From contig JAFLRW010000004.1 of the NCBI GenBank assembly GCA_022511285.1, forward strand, positions 1 to 14,437: DNA of 14,437 nt, read 5' to 3'. A program made the position numbers and the translations under genes. Shown here piece after piece: positions 7,088-13,542 of this stretch. The stretch comes from Duncaniella sp. (GTDB lineage Bacteria > Bacteroidota > Bacteroidia > Bacteroidales > Muribaculaceae). Under the pieces are notes generated by a model. It did no database searches. It was not told where the DNA came from and was given only the letters and a program-made list of their open reading frames with translations. How positions within the stretch are numbered: the first letter of the stretch is position 1; every line of letters begins with the position of its first letter.

Positions 7088-8740
7088 TTATGGAAGTATA
7101 GAGAGGTCAAAATTGGATTCTATTAGCCGAGTAAGAGTGTCCTTGGACTGACCCATTGAGGATTCGATTATACCGAATGCATCTCTCAGCCCAAGCTCAG
7201 ACGGGAACTGCTGTGCAATTTCAATGACAGCCTTTTTTAGCATTTCTGCATTCTTGTCTTTTACAATTATCCTCTTTTGTGCGTCAGGTTTCAACGGTCG
7301 GTGAATGAGATAAAAGAAACGTTGTCCCAGGTCTTCCGGCAATGGACAATCCATCTTCATCCTACCAATTACTGTGTTGTCATCGGCATGTTCCAATTGA
7401 TTGTGCGAGATATAAAATTCTCCCCCAAACCTAATCTTGAAATCTGTTTGCAAACACAAGGATATTTGAGCATCCTTTGGTATATGTCTGATTGAAATAT
7501 TCTGACTGACCGATGCCAATATGCGTTGACCCCCCAATTCAAAGAATGCGTATGCCTTACCCTTATTAGATTTGGCATATTGAATAGTAACACCAAGGCG
7601 CTTTTCAAAGTCGGCAATCGCCTCTGATTGTAAGTATTCCCAACTACGCTCTTTTAGAATTGGTTTCTGATTGGAAGTGAGTCTTGCGAACTGCTCAGAC
7701 AATTTGATATATTGAGGGTAGTTTTCTCCTTTCACCATTTTGAGGTAGCATAGTTTTCCTGAAATTACATTCTCAATATTCGGTTCCCCTTTCAATAGAT
7801 AGCCCCTTTCAGCTTTATATCGAGGGTAGAAAGCCGATAGTGCGGCATTGGCTCCATATCTTTCCCAAATATGCAGGATTGCACGAATGTCTTTTACATA
7901 TTTACGTGTAACGTTCACTTTTTCGCTGACGGTCAAGCCTGTAACTTCTTGCCGACGACTGCGATGATTTAAGCGTGTTTTCTTGGGGTTGATTTGGAAT
8001 TGCTGGTCTTTGATGATTCGTTCCAGTTCTTTGCGAAATTCGCTATCTTCTTGATATACATTGTGCATCGAGCTGAATGTAATGTCGTCAGCATAACGTG
8101 AATAATGCAAATTGAACCGTTTGGCCAACCCGGCCAATCTGCGGTCAAGTTTATCGCAGATAGCATTGGTTAAAAGCGGCGAAGTAGGTGCTCCTTGAGG
8201 AAGATTGTAACACTCTGAAAAGGCTTCTTCAGAAGTAGCCCTTAATGACTTAATCGAACACAACCCGGCTACAACATTGGCAACCTCCTTGTTAAAATTA
8301 AAAGGCGGCAACTGCAGGCGTTTCCACACACGAGCCTGGTCGATGCTTGGGAAAAAGTCGGCAAGGTCAATGTTAAAGACATAATTTTGATTTGTGTGTA
8401 TTCGGGCATTGTCAACGATGCAACGACCTTCGACAAAACCCATTGCGTATGGCGATGGCGCATAAACGGCCTTGAAAATTTCATTCAAGCATATTTGCAT
8501 CCATTTCAGATTGCCATTGGGCGCATATATATCACGTAATCCGCCGGATTTTTTTGGAATTGTGAATTGACGGTATCGATTGCTCTCAAGTTTTGGATTA
8601 CACAACTTCATCATTTTGCGCATTGTAAAGGGATAGGATTTACATCCAAGCAATTCAGCCTTAATCTCATTGAGGAGATCAAGTAGCGATTGCTTGCTAT
8701 CCACTTTGCGAATTTTTTCTACGAGAAGTTGTTTATCCAT
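7088..8740 (-). CDS. Retron reverse transcriptase with C-terminal extension
   Basis: This 550-aa reverse transcriptase would copy the msd part of the adjacent retron RNA into single-stranded DNA that stays joined to the RNA. Retron hallmarks are present: NARIH (NAxxH, region X, residues 111-115), NIDLADFFPSID with a catalytic Asp (123-134), LPQGAPTSPLLTN (180-192), the YADD catalytic box (216-219) and EVTGL (VTG, region Y, 265-269). The RT and thumb end around residue 350. About 190 more residues follow that I cannot assign (for example WEYLQSEAIADFEKRLGVTI and the later FGGEFYISHNQ), so the protein is much longer than the usual 300-350-aa retron RT. No maturase, protease, primase or integrase motif is visible in that part. 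The non-coding RNA lies immediately upstream, and the HEPN gene starts one base after the stop codon. Confidence 0.93.
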   Translation of the reverse strand: MDKQLLVEKIRKVDSKQSLLDLLNEIKAELLGCKSYPFTMRKMMKLCNPKLESNRYRQFTIPKKSGGLRDIYAPNGNLKWMQICLNEIFKAVYAPSPYAMGFVEGRCIVDNARIHTNQNYVFNIDLADFFPSIDQARVWKRLQLPPFNFNKEVANVVAGLCSIKSLRATSEEAFSECYNLPQGAPTSPLLTNAICDKLDRRLAGLAKRFNLHYSRYADDITFSSMHNVYQEDSEFRKELERIIKDQQFQINPKKTRLNHRSRRQEVTGLTVSEKVNVTRKYVKDIRAILHIWERYGANAALSAFYPRYKAERGYLLKGEPNIENVISGKLCYLKMVKGENYPQYIKLSEQFARLTSNQKPILKERSWEYLQSEAIADFEKRLGVTIQYAKSNKGKAYAFFELGGQRILASVSQNISIRHIPKDAQISLCLQTDFKIRFGGEFYISHNQLEHADDNTVIGRMKMDCPLPEDLGQRFFYLIHRPLKPDAQKRIIVKDKNAEMLKKAVIEIAQQFPSELGLRDAFGIIESSMGQSKDTLTRLIESNFDLSILP

Positions 8741-8757
8741 CGAATTTGAAAAATAAA

Positions 8758-8777
8758 TGACAATACCAAGCCGAGAC
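8758..8777 (-). repeat. Retron inverted repeat a2
   Basis: This is the 3' partner of a1 (8992-9011). It reads GTCTCGGCTTGGTATTGTCA on the minus strand and ends 17 bases before the reverse transcriptase ATG. In retrons this stem brings the priming guanosine close to the reverse transcription template. Confidence 0.85.
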
Positions 8778-8991
8778 TCTTTTCTTTATGTCCTTAAGAT
8801 ATAAGATAATAAATCTAAGAATCGTGATGTTTTGATTAGAACTTTCCAGATTCAACCGATAAAGAACGTGCCGGATGAGGAGCCACTGCACCGCAAGGAG
8901 AAGCGTACTTTATCGATAAAAGCCAACTGACCGTTGGAAATTCCCCGGAGGGAAAGTACCCGGCTATTCGTCGGGCAAGTTCAAAATGTCC

Positions 8992-9011
8992 GTCTCGGCT
9001 CAGTATTGTCA
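8992..9011 (-). repeat. Retron inverted repeat a1
   Basis: This 20-base element forms the closing stem of the retron RNA with a2 at 8758-8777. Eighteen positions are Watson-Crick pairs and the other two (9001 and 9002) are G-U and U-G wobbles, so the RNA duplex has no mismatch at all. Confidence 0.85.
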
Positions 9012-9029
9012 ATGTCCTCTTTTATATTG

Positions 9030-9037
9030 CAAAGATA
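9030..9037 (-). promoter_or_regulatory. Promoter -7 box of the retron RNA/RT/HEPN operon
   Basis: The minus strand reads TATCTTTG, a perfect TAnnTTTG. It lies 18 bases before repeat a1, so transcription would begin about 10-15 bases before the retron stem. No canonical TTTG -33 element is present; that position is occupied by the inverted repeat at 9048-9064. Confidence 0.75.
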
Positions 9038-9047
9038 ATCAATCTTT

Positions 9048-9064
9048 GCGAAACCTATGTTCGT
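9048..9064 (-). promoter_or_regulatory. Operator copy 1 (retron promoter)
   Basis: The plus strand reads GCGAAACCTATGTTCGT, an inverted repeat of GCGAA and TTCGT around seven bases, with one arm base changed relative to the other two copies. It starts 10 bases upstream of the -7 box and lies just after the WG-gene stop codon. The same element occurs at 9688-9704 and 10798-10814 at identical spacing. Confidence 0.8.
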
Positions 9065-9073
9065 AAATGGAGT

Positions 9074-9643
9074 CTAATATCCCAGGAAACTATAATCTCC
9101 GTCAAAGCCTTCCGGCATATCCCCATATTGACCATCCGTCATAGCATCCCAAGTATCCCTTTCCATTTGATCATAATCGGGGTAATCATCGTAATATGAA
9201 TTATCGGAATTATCGGAATCATCGTCATCATCCTCGATATAGTCGGGGTTGAGTTGGCTGAAATAGAACTTGTGCTCAACTCCATCCTTGAAAGCTTTGA
9301 TGGTTGGGAAGTCTTTGCCGTAAAATTTCCAGATGTTATATTCCAGAGGGAGCACTTCTTCTCCCTTTTCATTGATTATGCCGTGCTCATAATGTTTAGG
9401 TACATCTTGCCCTTCAAAAAAATTACCGTTCTTATCATGAATAGCTATAACATTACCGGTGTCCTCAAACCCTATTACTTTTGCAAGACCATTATGAAAG
9501 CCGTCAATCCATGCATATTTGCCAAACTCAATTACGACGTTGTCGTTGTCATCAACTGCGCCCCACTGATATTCGTTATTCTGAACTGAATAAAGGTTGG
9601 AATTGATCGGTTCGTTTATCCTGCGGTAATTTTCTTTGTTCAT
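9074..9643 (-). CDS. WG-repeat protein with acidic tail
   Basis: This 189-aa cytoplasmic-looking protein has two WG (KWG)-type beta repeats: YQWGAVDDNDNVVIEFGKYA, continuing to GLAKV (25-56), and HGIINEKGEEVLPLEYN (87-103). WG repeats are common in Bacteroidetes, and their role is usually structural or for protein binding; no enzyme residues are known for them. Residues 134-160 are extremely acidic (five Asp in a row at 138-142, then DSDNSDNSYYDDYPDYD). The last 25 residues form a distinct Asp/Gly/aromatic tail ending in FLGY. The gene has its own TAACTTTG box and operator copy 2, starts about 60 bases after the WYL stop codon, and precedes the retron promoter. Shared control makes it a likely accessory part of the retron system, but its job is unknown. 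Confidence 0.8.
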   Translation of the reverse strand: MNKENYRRINEPINSNLYSVQNNEYQWGAVDDNDNVVIEFGKYAWIDGFHNGLAKVIGFEDTGNVIAIHDKNGNFFEGQDVPKHYEHGIINEKGEEVLPLEYNIWKFYGKDFPTIKAFKDGVEHKFYFSQLNPDYIEDDDDDSDNSDNSYYDDYPDYDQMERDTWDAMTDGQYGDMPEGFDGDYSFLGY

Positions 9644-9669
9644 AATGATTCTGTTTCTGTTTGACGGTA

Positions 9670-9677
9670 CAAAGTTA
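9670..9677 (-). promoter_or_regulatory. Promoter -7 box of the WG-repeat gene
   Basis: TAACTTTG on the minus strand, 26 bases before the ATG at 9643. As in the other two units, the -33 region is replaced by the inverted repeat, here 9688-9704. Confidence 0.75.
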
Positions 9678-9687
9678 AATGACGGTT

Positions 9688-9704
9688 GCGAACTCTATGT
9701 TCGC
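9688..9704 (-). promoter_or_regulatory. Operator copy 2 (WG-gene promoter)
   Basis: GCGAACTCTATGTTCGC on the plus strand, the most symmetrical copy (six-base arms GCGAAC/GTTCGC around five bases). It begins 10 bases upstream of the -7 box and overlaps the last base of the WYL-gene stop codon, so the regulatory site is fitted directly against the coding region. Confidence 0.82.
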
Positions 9705-10756
9705 TAAAAGTAATTTTGGTAAAGATTTTTGATGCGAGTTTTTACAGCGTTGATGATAGGTTCGGGAGAAAGGATTTTAAGGTCGGTGAAACTGGTCAAT
9801 TCCCTTATCAACTCATAGTTTTTCCTACATTCAATTGTGAAGAGTGCGCCGGCTTCCGGAAGAGAATATTGTTCTCGCAACGCATTCTCTTTTTCTCCCT
9901 TTAATTCTTTTTGCGAACCATGCAGAGGCTTGGTTCTTATATAGGGAACTGACGAATCAGAAACCCAAAAAATTATTTTATGGAGTGGCGACTCTTCATC
10001 ATAGGTTATGCCTATAATATCTTCATAACGCTCGTTCAAATCATCCGGTGCCCGATTGTATTCAAATCCCGTCAAAACTTTGATGGATAGTATTCTATCA
10101 AGTGCAAAATTTAAGATTTTGCCAGTGTCGTATGCTGCTCCTATGATATACCATCTGCGATTATATTCCTTGAGAAGATAAGGCGATATAATGACCTTTC
10201 GTTTTTGAGAGTCATTGTATTTCACATATTCGATATTGACAACTGATTTTGCTTGAATAGCCGAAAATGCTTCCGCCATAAGAGTCTTGTTTTCAAGGAG
10301 ATTTTTCGACATCTGAATTATCGGTTCCTGTTCCACAAGGCCTAAACGCTTGCTGAAATCGTTCAACCATCCGAAACTGTCAAGTCCTTCGAAAGAACCG
10401 ATTGTAGAAAGAGCGGCTGAGAGCAAACCCTTTTCTTCTTCGGAGAGCTTTCCTTTGAATATTGAGAATGTGGGATCAGCATAGCGGATGCATCTCTTTC
10501 TATATGGCTTATCAGTGGCAACCGAATATGCGTCAATAGTATATCTCTCAAATTCTATCAATTCCGGAAATTTATATTCAAGATACTCTATGTCCTTCTC
10601 TACGCACCGCTTAGTCACCCCGTCTTTCTGCCCATATTCAGGCAGCTGCCGATTTATAACATCTGTCATATCTTGAATAGAATATGAGTGGTAACGGTCG
10701 GCAAGCAACTTGTCGAGCAGCACAATCCTTGTCAAAGCATTCTTATTCGCCGGCAT
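9704..10756 (-). CDS. WYL-domain transcriptional regulator
   Basis: This 350-aa protein is a DNA-binding regulator. Residues 9-65 form a winged helix-turn-helix-like region (LTRIVLLDKLLADRYHSYSI, then VTKRCVEKDIEYLE). Residues 165-230 are a WYL domain with RWYIIG (201-206) in place of the WYL signature and the conserved FALDRILSIKVL ending. Residues 255-350 fit the WCX C-terminal extension. WYL proteins sense nucleic acids or nucleotides and, in the BrxR/CapW group, control phage-defence operons by binding inverted repeats. The ATG at 10756 is 23 bases after a TAACTTTG box with operator copy 3, which suggests autoregulation. It is first in the locus and the best candidate to bind all three operator copies. 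Whether it represses or activates cannot be decided, but the operator position at -33 is compatible with either. Confidence 0.9.
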   Translation of the reverse strand: MPANKNALTRIVLLDKLLADRYHSYSIQDMTDVINRQLPEYGQKDGVTKRCVEKDIEYLEYKFPELIEFERYTIDAYSVATDKPYRKRCIRYADPTFSIFKGKLSEEEKGLLSAALSTIGSFEGLDSFGWLNDFSKRLGLVEQEPIIQMSKNLLENKTLMAEAFSAIQAKSVVNIEYVKYNDSQKRKVIISPYLLKEYNRRWYIIGAAYDTGKILNFALDRILSIKVLTGFEYNRAPDDLNERYEDIIGITYDEESPLHKIIFWVSDSSVPYIRTKPLHGSQKELKGEKENALREQYSLPEAGALFTIECRKNYELIRELTSFTDLKILSPEPIINAVKTRIKNLYQNYF

Positions 10757-10779
10757 AAAAGATAGTTCAAATTATGCTG

Positions 10780-10787
10780 CAAAGTTA
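10780..10787 (-). promoter_or_regulatory. Promoter -7 box of the WYL regulator gene
   Basis: TAACTTTG on the minus strand, 23 bases before the ATG at 10756. There is no TTTG -33 motif at the expected distance; operator copy 3 covers that position. Confidence 0.75.
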
Positions 10788-10797
10788 CGAAGTTTCT

Positions 10798-10814
10798 GCG
10801 AATCCTATGTTCGC
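10798..10814 (-). promoter_or_regulatory. Operator copy 3 (WYL-gene promoter)
   Basis: GCGAATCCTATGTTCGC on the plus strand: GCGAA/TTCGC arms around seven bases, 10 bases upstream of the -7 box. It marks the upstream edge of the retron locus and is the likely autoregulatory site of the WYL protein. Confidence 0.82.
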
Positions 10815-11000
10815 GACTGCATCCGATCCATCAGGCATTTGTACTACCCACTACTTTGCACCGTCAGGGAATGTGCGCCTGTGAACGTTAGTAGATCCTT
10901 GATACTATGGCATATGTGGAACTTTAAAAGAATCGCTATAAATTCGCACAAAGTTAGGGGTTATTCTGTGAGATTCCCAAGGATTTGATAGAGATTAACA
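10815..11000. other. Intergenic gap between retron locus and GH95 gene
   Basis: This stretch lies between two divergent transcription units, and I see no convincing gene in it. The minus strand has an extra TAACTTTG match at 10949-10956, which could be a second, more distant promoter for the WYL gene or chance, since no operator copy accompanies it. No tRNA, long repeat or att-like duplication was found here. Confidence 0.5.
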
Positions 11001-11032
11001 CTTGATATATCAAGCTTTTTTTCGTAACTTTG
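11001..11032 (+). promoter_or_regulatory. GH95 gene promoter with 14-bp palindrome
   Basis: The -7 box TAACTTTG (11025-11032) is preceded after 20 bases by TTG (11002-11004), giving a full Bacteroidetes promoter. The -33 TTG is part of a perfect 14-bp palindrome, CTTGATATATCAAG (11001-11014), a possible operator. The start codon follows 30 bases after the -7 box. Confidence 0.65.
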
Positions 11033-11062
11033 CGATATCATTTTTTAAACAATCTGATTACT

Positions 11063-13486
11063 ATGAAAATCCTGTTAGCAGCGGCGATGGCTGCCGTCAC
11101 TGCGCTGCCTGTTTGTGCAGGCGATTCCGAACTGAAACTATGGTATGACGCTCCGGCCGCTGAGTGGGTCGAGGCCTTGCCGCTCGGCAATTCCCGTCTC
11201 GGCGCCATGGTCTATGGCGGCACGGCCGTTGAGGAGATTCAGCTCAATGAAGAGACTATGTGGGGCGGCTCGCCTCACACCAACCACTCCACCAAGGCCA
11301 AAGAGGTGTTGCCCAAAGTGAGGGAGCTGGTGTTTGCCGGGCGCAACGATGAGGCTCAAGAGCTGATTGACTCCACCTTTCTGACCGGTCAAAACGGCAT
11401 GCCATACCAGACCATTGGGTCTCTGATGCTCCGATTCCCGGGCCACGAACAGGTGTCCGACTATTACCGCGACCTCAACCTCGACAGCGCCACCACCACT
11501 GTGAGCTATGTAAAGGGCGGTGTGCGATTCACACGCGAAGCCTTTGCCTCGATGACCGACGATGTGGTGATGGTGCGCCTCACGGCTTCTGAGCCGGGCG
11601 CTCTGACATTCACGGCTTCGTTCACCTCGCCGATGACCACCCACGCCACTCGCCGCGAGGGAAAAACCCTGATTCTTGACACCAAGGGGGGCGACCACGA
11701 GGGTGTGCCGGGCGTAATCAAAGGGGAGACCCGCCTGCAGATTGTCCCCAAAGGCGGACGGCTGACAGCCGCCGGCGACTCCTTGACTCTCACAGGCGCC
11801 ACCGAGGCCACACTATATATATCTATAGCCACAAATTTCGTCAATTATCACGACGTCACAGCCTCAGCCACATCCCGAGCCAAAGAGCGGCTGGCCAAGG
11901 CCGTGAAACGCGACTACTCGGCCGCTCGCCGCGCTCATATCGACCGCCATCGCAGCCAGTTTGACCGCGTTGACATCTGCTTAGGCCGCACTCCCGCCGA
12001 GACAGCCGCACTCCCCACCGACCAAAGGATAAAGCGCTTTGCCCTGCAGAGCGACCCCGAGCTGGCGGCCCTGCTGTTTCAATATGGGCGCTATCTGCTC
12101 ATAGCCTCCTCGCAGCCCGGAGGACAGGCCGCCAACCTGCAAGGCATCTGGAACCACCAGCCCAACGCGCCGTGGGACGGCAAATACACCATCAACATCA
12201 ACACCGAGATGAACTATTGGCCCGCCGAGCCCACAAACCTCAGCGAGTGTCACGAACCGCTGTTTGACCTTCTCGACGACCTCTCAGTCAATGCCCGTGT
12301 CACCGCGCGCGAGATGTATGGCTGCCCCGGATGGGTCACCCACCACAACACCGACATATGGCGCACCTCGGGAGTGGTCGACAAGGCCAACTATGGCACC
12401 TGGCCTATGGGGGGCGCCTGGCTCGCCACTCATCTCTGGCAACACTATCTCTACACCGGCGACCGCGACTTCCTGGACCGTGCCTATCCGGTGCTCAAAG
12501 GTGCCTCCGACTTCTTCCTTAGCTTCCTTGTCACCGACCCCTCCACCGGATGGAAAGTGGTGACGCCTTCAATGTCGCCCGAGCATGGCCCCGCGGCAAA
12601 GTTTGGCGGCAAGGCCTGGATTGAAGCCGGATGCACGATGGACAATCAGATTGTCCACGACCTGCTGAGCCACACACTCGCGGCAGGAATCATCCGCGGC
12701 GAACGCAAAAGCTATCTCGACTCCCTCTCGGAGACTATCTCAGCACTCCCCCCTATGCAAATAGGGCGTCACAATCAGCTTCAGGAGTGGATGGGCGACT
12801 GGGACAAGGCCCGCGACTCCCACCGCCACATCAGCCACGCCTACGGACTCTACCCCTCGGCACAAATCTCTCCCTACACCACCCCCGAACTCTTTGAGGC
12901 CGTGCGCCACACCATGATTCAGCGCGGCGACGAGGCCACAGGATGGTCAATAGGCTGGAAAATCAATCTCTGGGCGCGACTCCAGGACGGCAACCACGCC
13001 TACAAGATTGTCAACAATATGATTACCAAACGCATGTATCCCAATCTGTTCGACGCTCACCCGCCGTTCCAGATTGACGGCAACTTCGGCTACACAGCCG
13101 GTGTGGCCGAGATGTTGGTGCAGAGCCACGACGGTGCCCTCCACCTGCTCCCGGCTCTCCCCGACGAATGGAGCGAGGGGTCTGTGAAGGGTCTCGTGGC
13201 CCGTGGCGGATTTGTAGTGGATATGGACTGGGACGGCTCACAGCCTTCCAAAGTCACCATCACATCACGCCTTGGCGGAAATCTCAGAGTGCGCTCCTAC
13301 ATCCCACTGAAGGGTGACGGACTCACCGAGGCCGGCGGCGACAACCCCAATCCCCTCTACACGCGCACGGTGACCAAACAGCCTCTCGCAAGCGACGAAA
13401 TCACCCCCCGCCAGCCTATGGTCCGCAAGGTCTATGAGTATGACCTCACCACCACACCCGGCGGCACATACACCCTCCACCGATAA
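11063..13486 (+). CDS. Secreted GH95 family glycosidase (alpha-L-fucosidase-like)
   Basis: This 807-aa enzyme probably removes alpha-1,2-linked L-fucose (or L-galactose) from mucin, milk or plant glycans. The ATG at 11063 gives a clean signal peptide (MKILLAAAMAAVTALPVCAG); an in-frame upstream start would spoil it. The N-terminal beta-sandwich begins LWYDAPAAEWVEALPLGNSRLGAM, typical of GH95. In the (alpha/alpha)6 region I see WNHQPNAPWDGKYTININTE continuing to MNYWPAE, in which N378 and N380 match the catalytic-site asparagines known in Bifidobacterium AfcA; SPE with E507 as the likely general acid; and QIDGNFG with D672. The C-terminal beta domain ends at 807. The signal peptide has a cysteine (LPVC) but a poor lipobox, so I favour a soluble periplasmic enzyme. 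No SusC/SusD or other glycan-locus gene is visible beside it. Confidence 0.93.
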   Translation: MKILLAAAMAAVTALPVCAGDSELKLWYDAPAAEWVEALPLGNSRLGAMVYGGTAVEEIQLNEETMWGGSPHTNHSTKAKEVLPKVRELVFAGRNDEAQELIDSTFLTGQNGMPYQTIGSLMLRFPGHEQVSDYYRDLNLDSATTTVSYVKGGVRFTREAFASMTDDVVMVRLTASEPGALTFTASFTSPMTTHATRREGKTLILDTKGGDHEGVPGVIKGETRLQIVPKGGRLTAAGDSLTLTGATEATLYISIATNFVNYHDVTASATSRAKERLAKAVKRDYSAARRAHIDRHRSQFDRVDICLGRTPAETAALPTDQRIKRFALQSDPELAALLFQYGRYLLIASSQPGGQAANLQGIWNHQPNAPWDGKYTININTEMNYWPAEPTNLSECHEPLFDLLDDLSVNARVTAREMYGCPGWVTHHNTDIWRTSGVVDKANYGTWPMGGAWLATHLWQHYLYTGDRDFLDRAYPVLKGASDFFLSFLVTDPSTGWKVVTPSMSPEHGPAAKFGGKAWIEAGCTMDNQIVHDLLSHTLAAGIIRGERKSYLDSLSETISALPPMQIGRHNQLQEWMGDWDKARDSHRHISHAYGLYPSAQISPYTTPELFEAVRHTMIQRGDEATGWSIGWKINLWARLQDGNHAYKIVNNMITKRMYPNLFDAHPPFQIDGNFGYTAGVAEMLVQSHDGALHLLPALPDEWSEGSVKGLVARGGFVVDMDWDGSQPSKVTITSRLGGNLRVRSYIPLKGDGLTEAGGDNPNPLYTRTVTKQPLASDEITPRQPMVRKVYEYDLTTTPGGTYTLHR

Positions 13487-13536
13487 CCTCCCCACCACCC
13501 CCGCACCTCTCACTGCCACACTCCCCCAACCCTTAA
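13487..13536 (+). promoter_or_regulatory. C-rich, G-poor gap (possible rut site)
   Basis: Of these 50 bases between the GH95 stop codon and the antiporter gene, 31 are C and only two are G (13503 and 13515). Unstructured C-over-G RNA of this sort is where Rho factor loads. No hairpin terminator is seen, so the antiporter gene may also simply be read through from GH95. Confidence 0.35.
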
Positions 13537-13542
13537 GAATCT

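Larger units (their letters stand above)
8758..9024 (-). ncRNA. Retron msr-msd non-coding RNA
   Basis: The 330 bases between the WG gene and the RT gene hold no protein gene but have a classic retron RNA layout. On the minus strand it starts with repeat a1 (9011-8992) and ends with repeat a2 (8777-8758), 17 bases before the RT start codon. Between them I see small msr-type hairpins: 8977-8957 (6 bp, loop of 9), 8954-8941 (TTCCC/GGGAA) and 8937-8923 (CCAAC/GTTGG). A longer msd-type hairpin follows, 8921-8851, whose base pairs CGATAAAG with CTTTATCG. A region rich in A and T (8840-8778) precedes a2. The promoter box at 9030-9037 puts the 5' end near 9024. The branching guanosine is probably just after a1 (8991 or 8990), but that is inference. 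The msDNA ends cannot be read from sequence. Confidence 0.85.
6235..10814 (-). other. WYL-regulated retron (candidate anti-phage) locus
   Basis: This composite feature groups five minus-strand elements in transcription order: WYL regulator, WG-repeat protein, retron RNA, retron reverse transcriptase and HEPN-type protein. They are packed tightly and share three copies of one promoter-operator module. Base composition is lower in GC than the flanking dnaB and GH95 genes, which suggests acquisition as a unit. Retrons are known to act as tripartite defence systems (RT, ncRNA/msDNA and a toxic effector). Here the effector would be the HEPN protein. No integrase, transposase, att-like repeat or tRNA is visible at the edges, so the route of entry is unknown. 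Confidence 0.75.

Noticed and set aside
7088..8740. Reverse transcriptase as a group II intron maturase or a diversity-generating retroelement
   Set aside because: No maturase or HNH domain and no intron RNA structure is present. There is no template/variable repeat pair or target gene. The NAxxH and VTG motifs and the flanked upstream RNA fit a retron instead.
9686..9904. Small + strand frame opposite the end of the WYL gene
   Set aside because: It lies antisense to a clear WYL-regulator gene and over operator copy 2, and has no recognisable product.
10949..10956. TAACTTTG on the minus strand as a fourth promoter of the retron regulon
   Set aside because: No inverted-repeat operator lies upstream of it and no reading frame follows within a short distance. 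It may be a chance match, so it is only noted in the gap entry.
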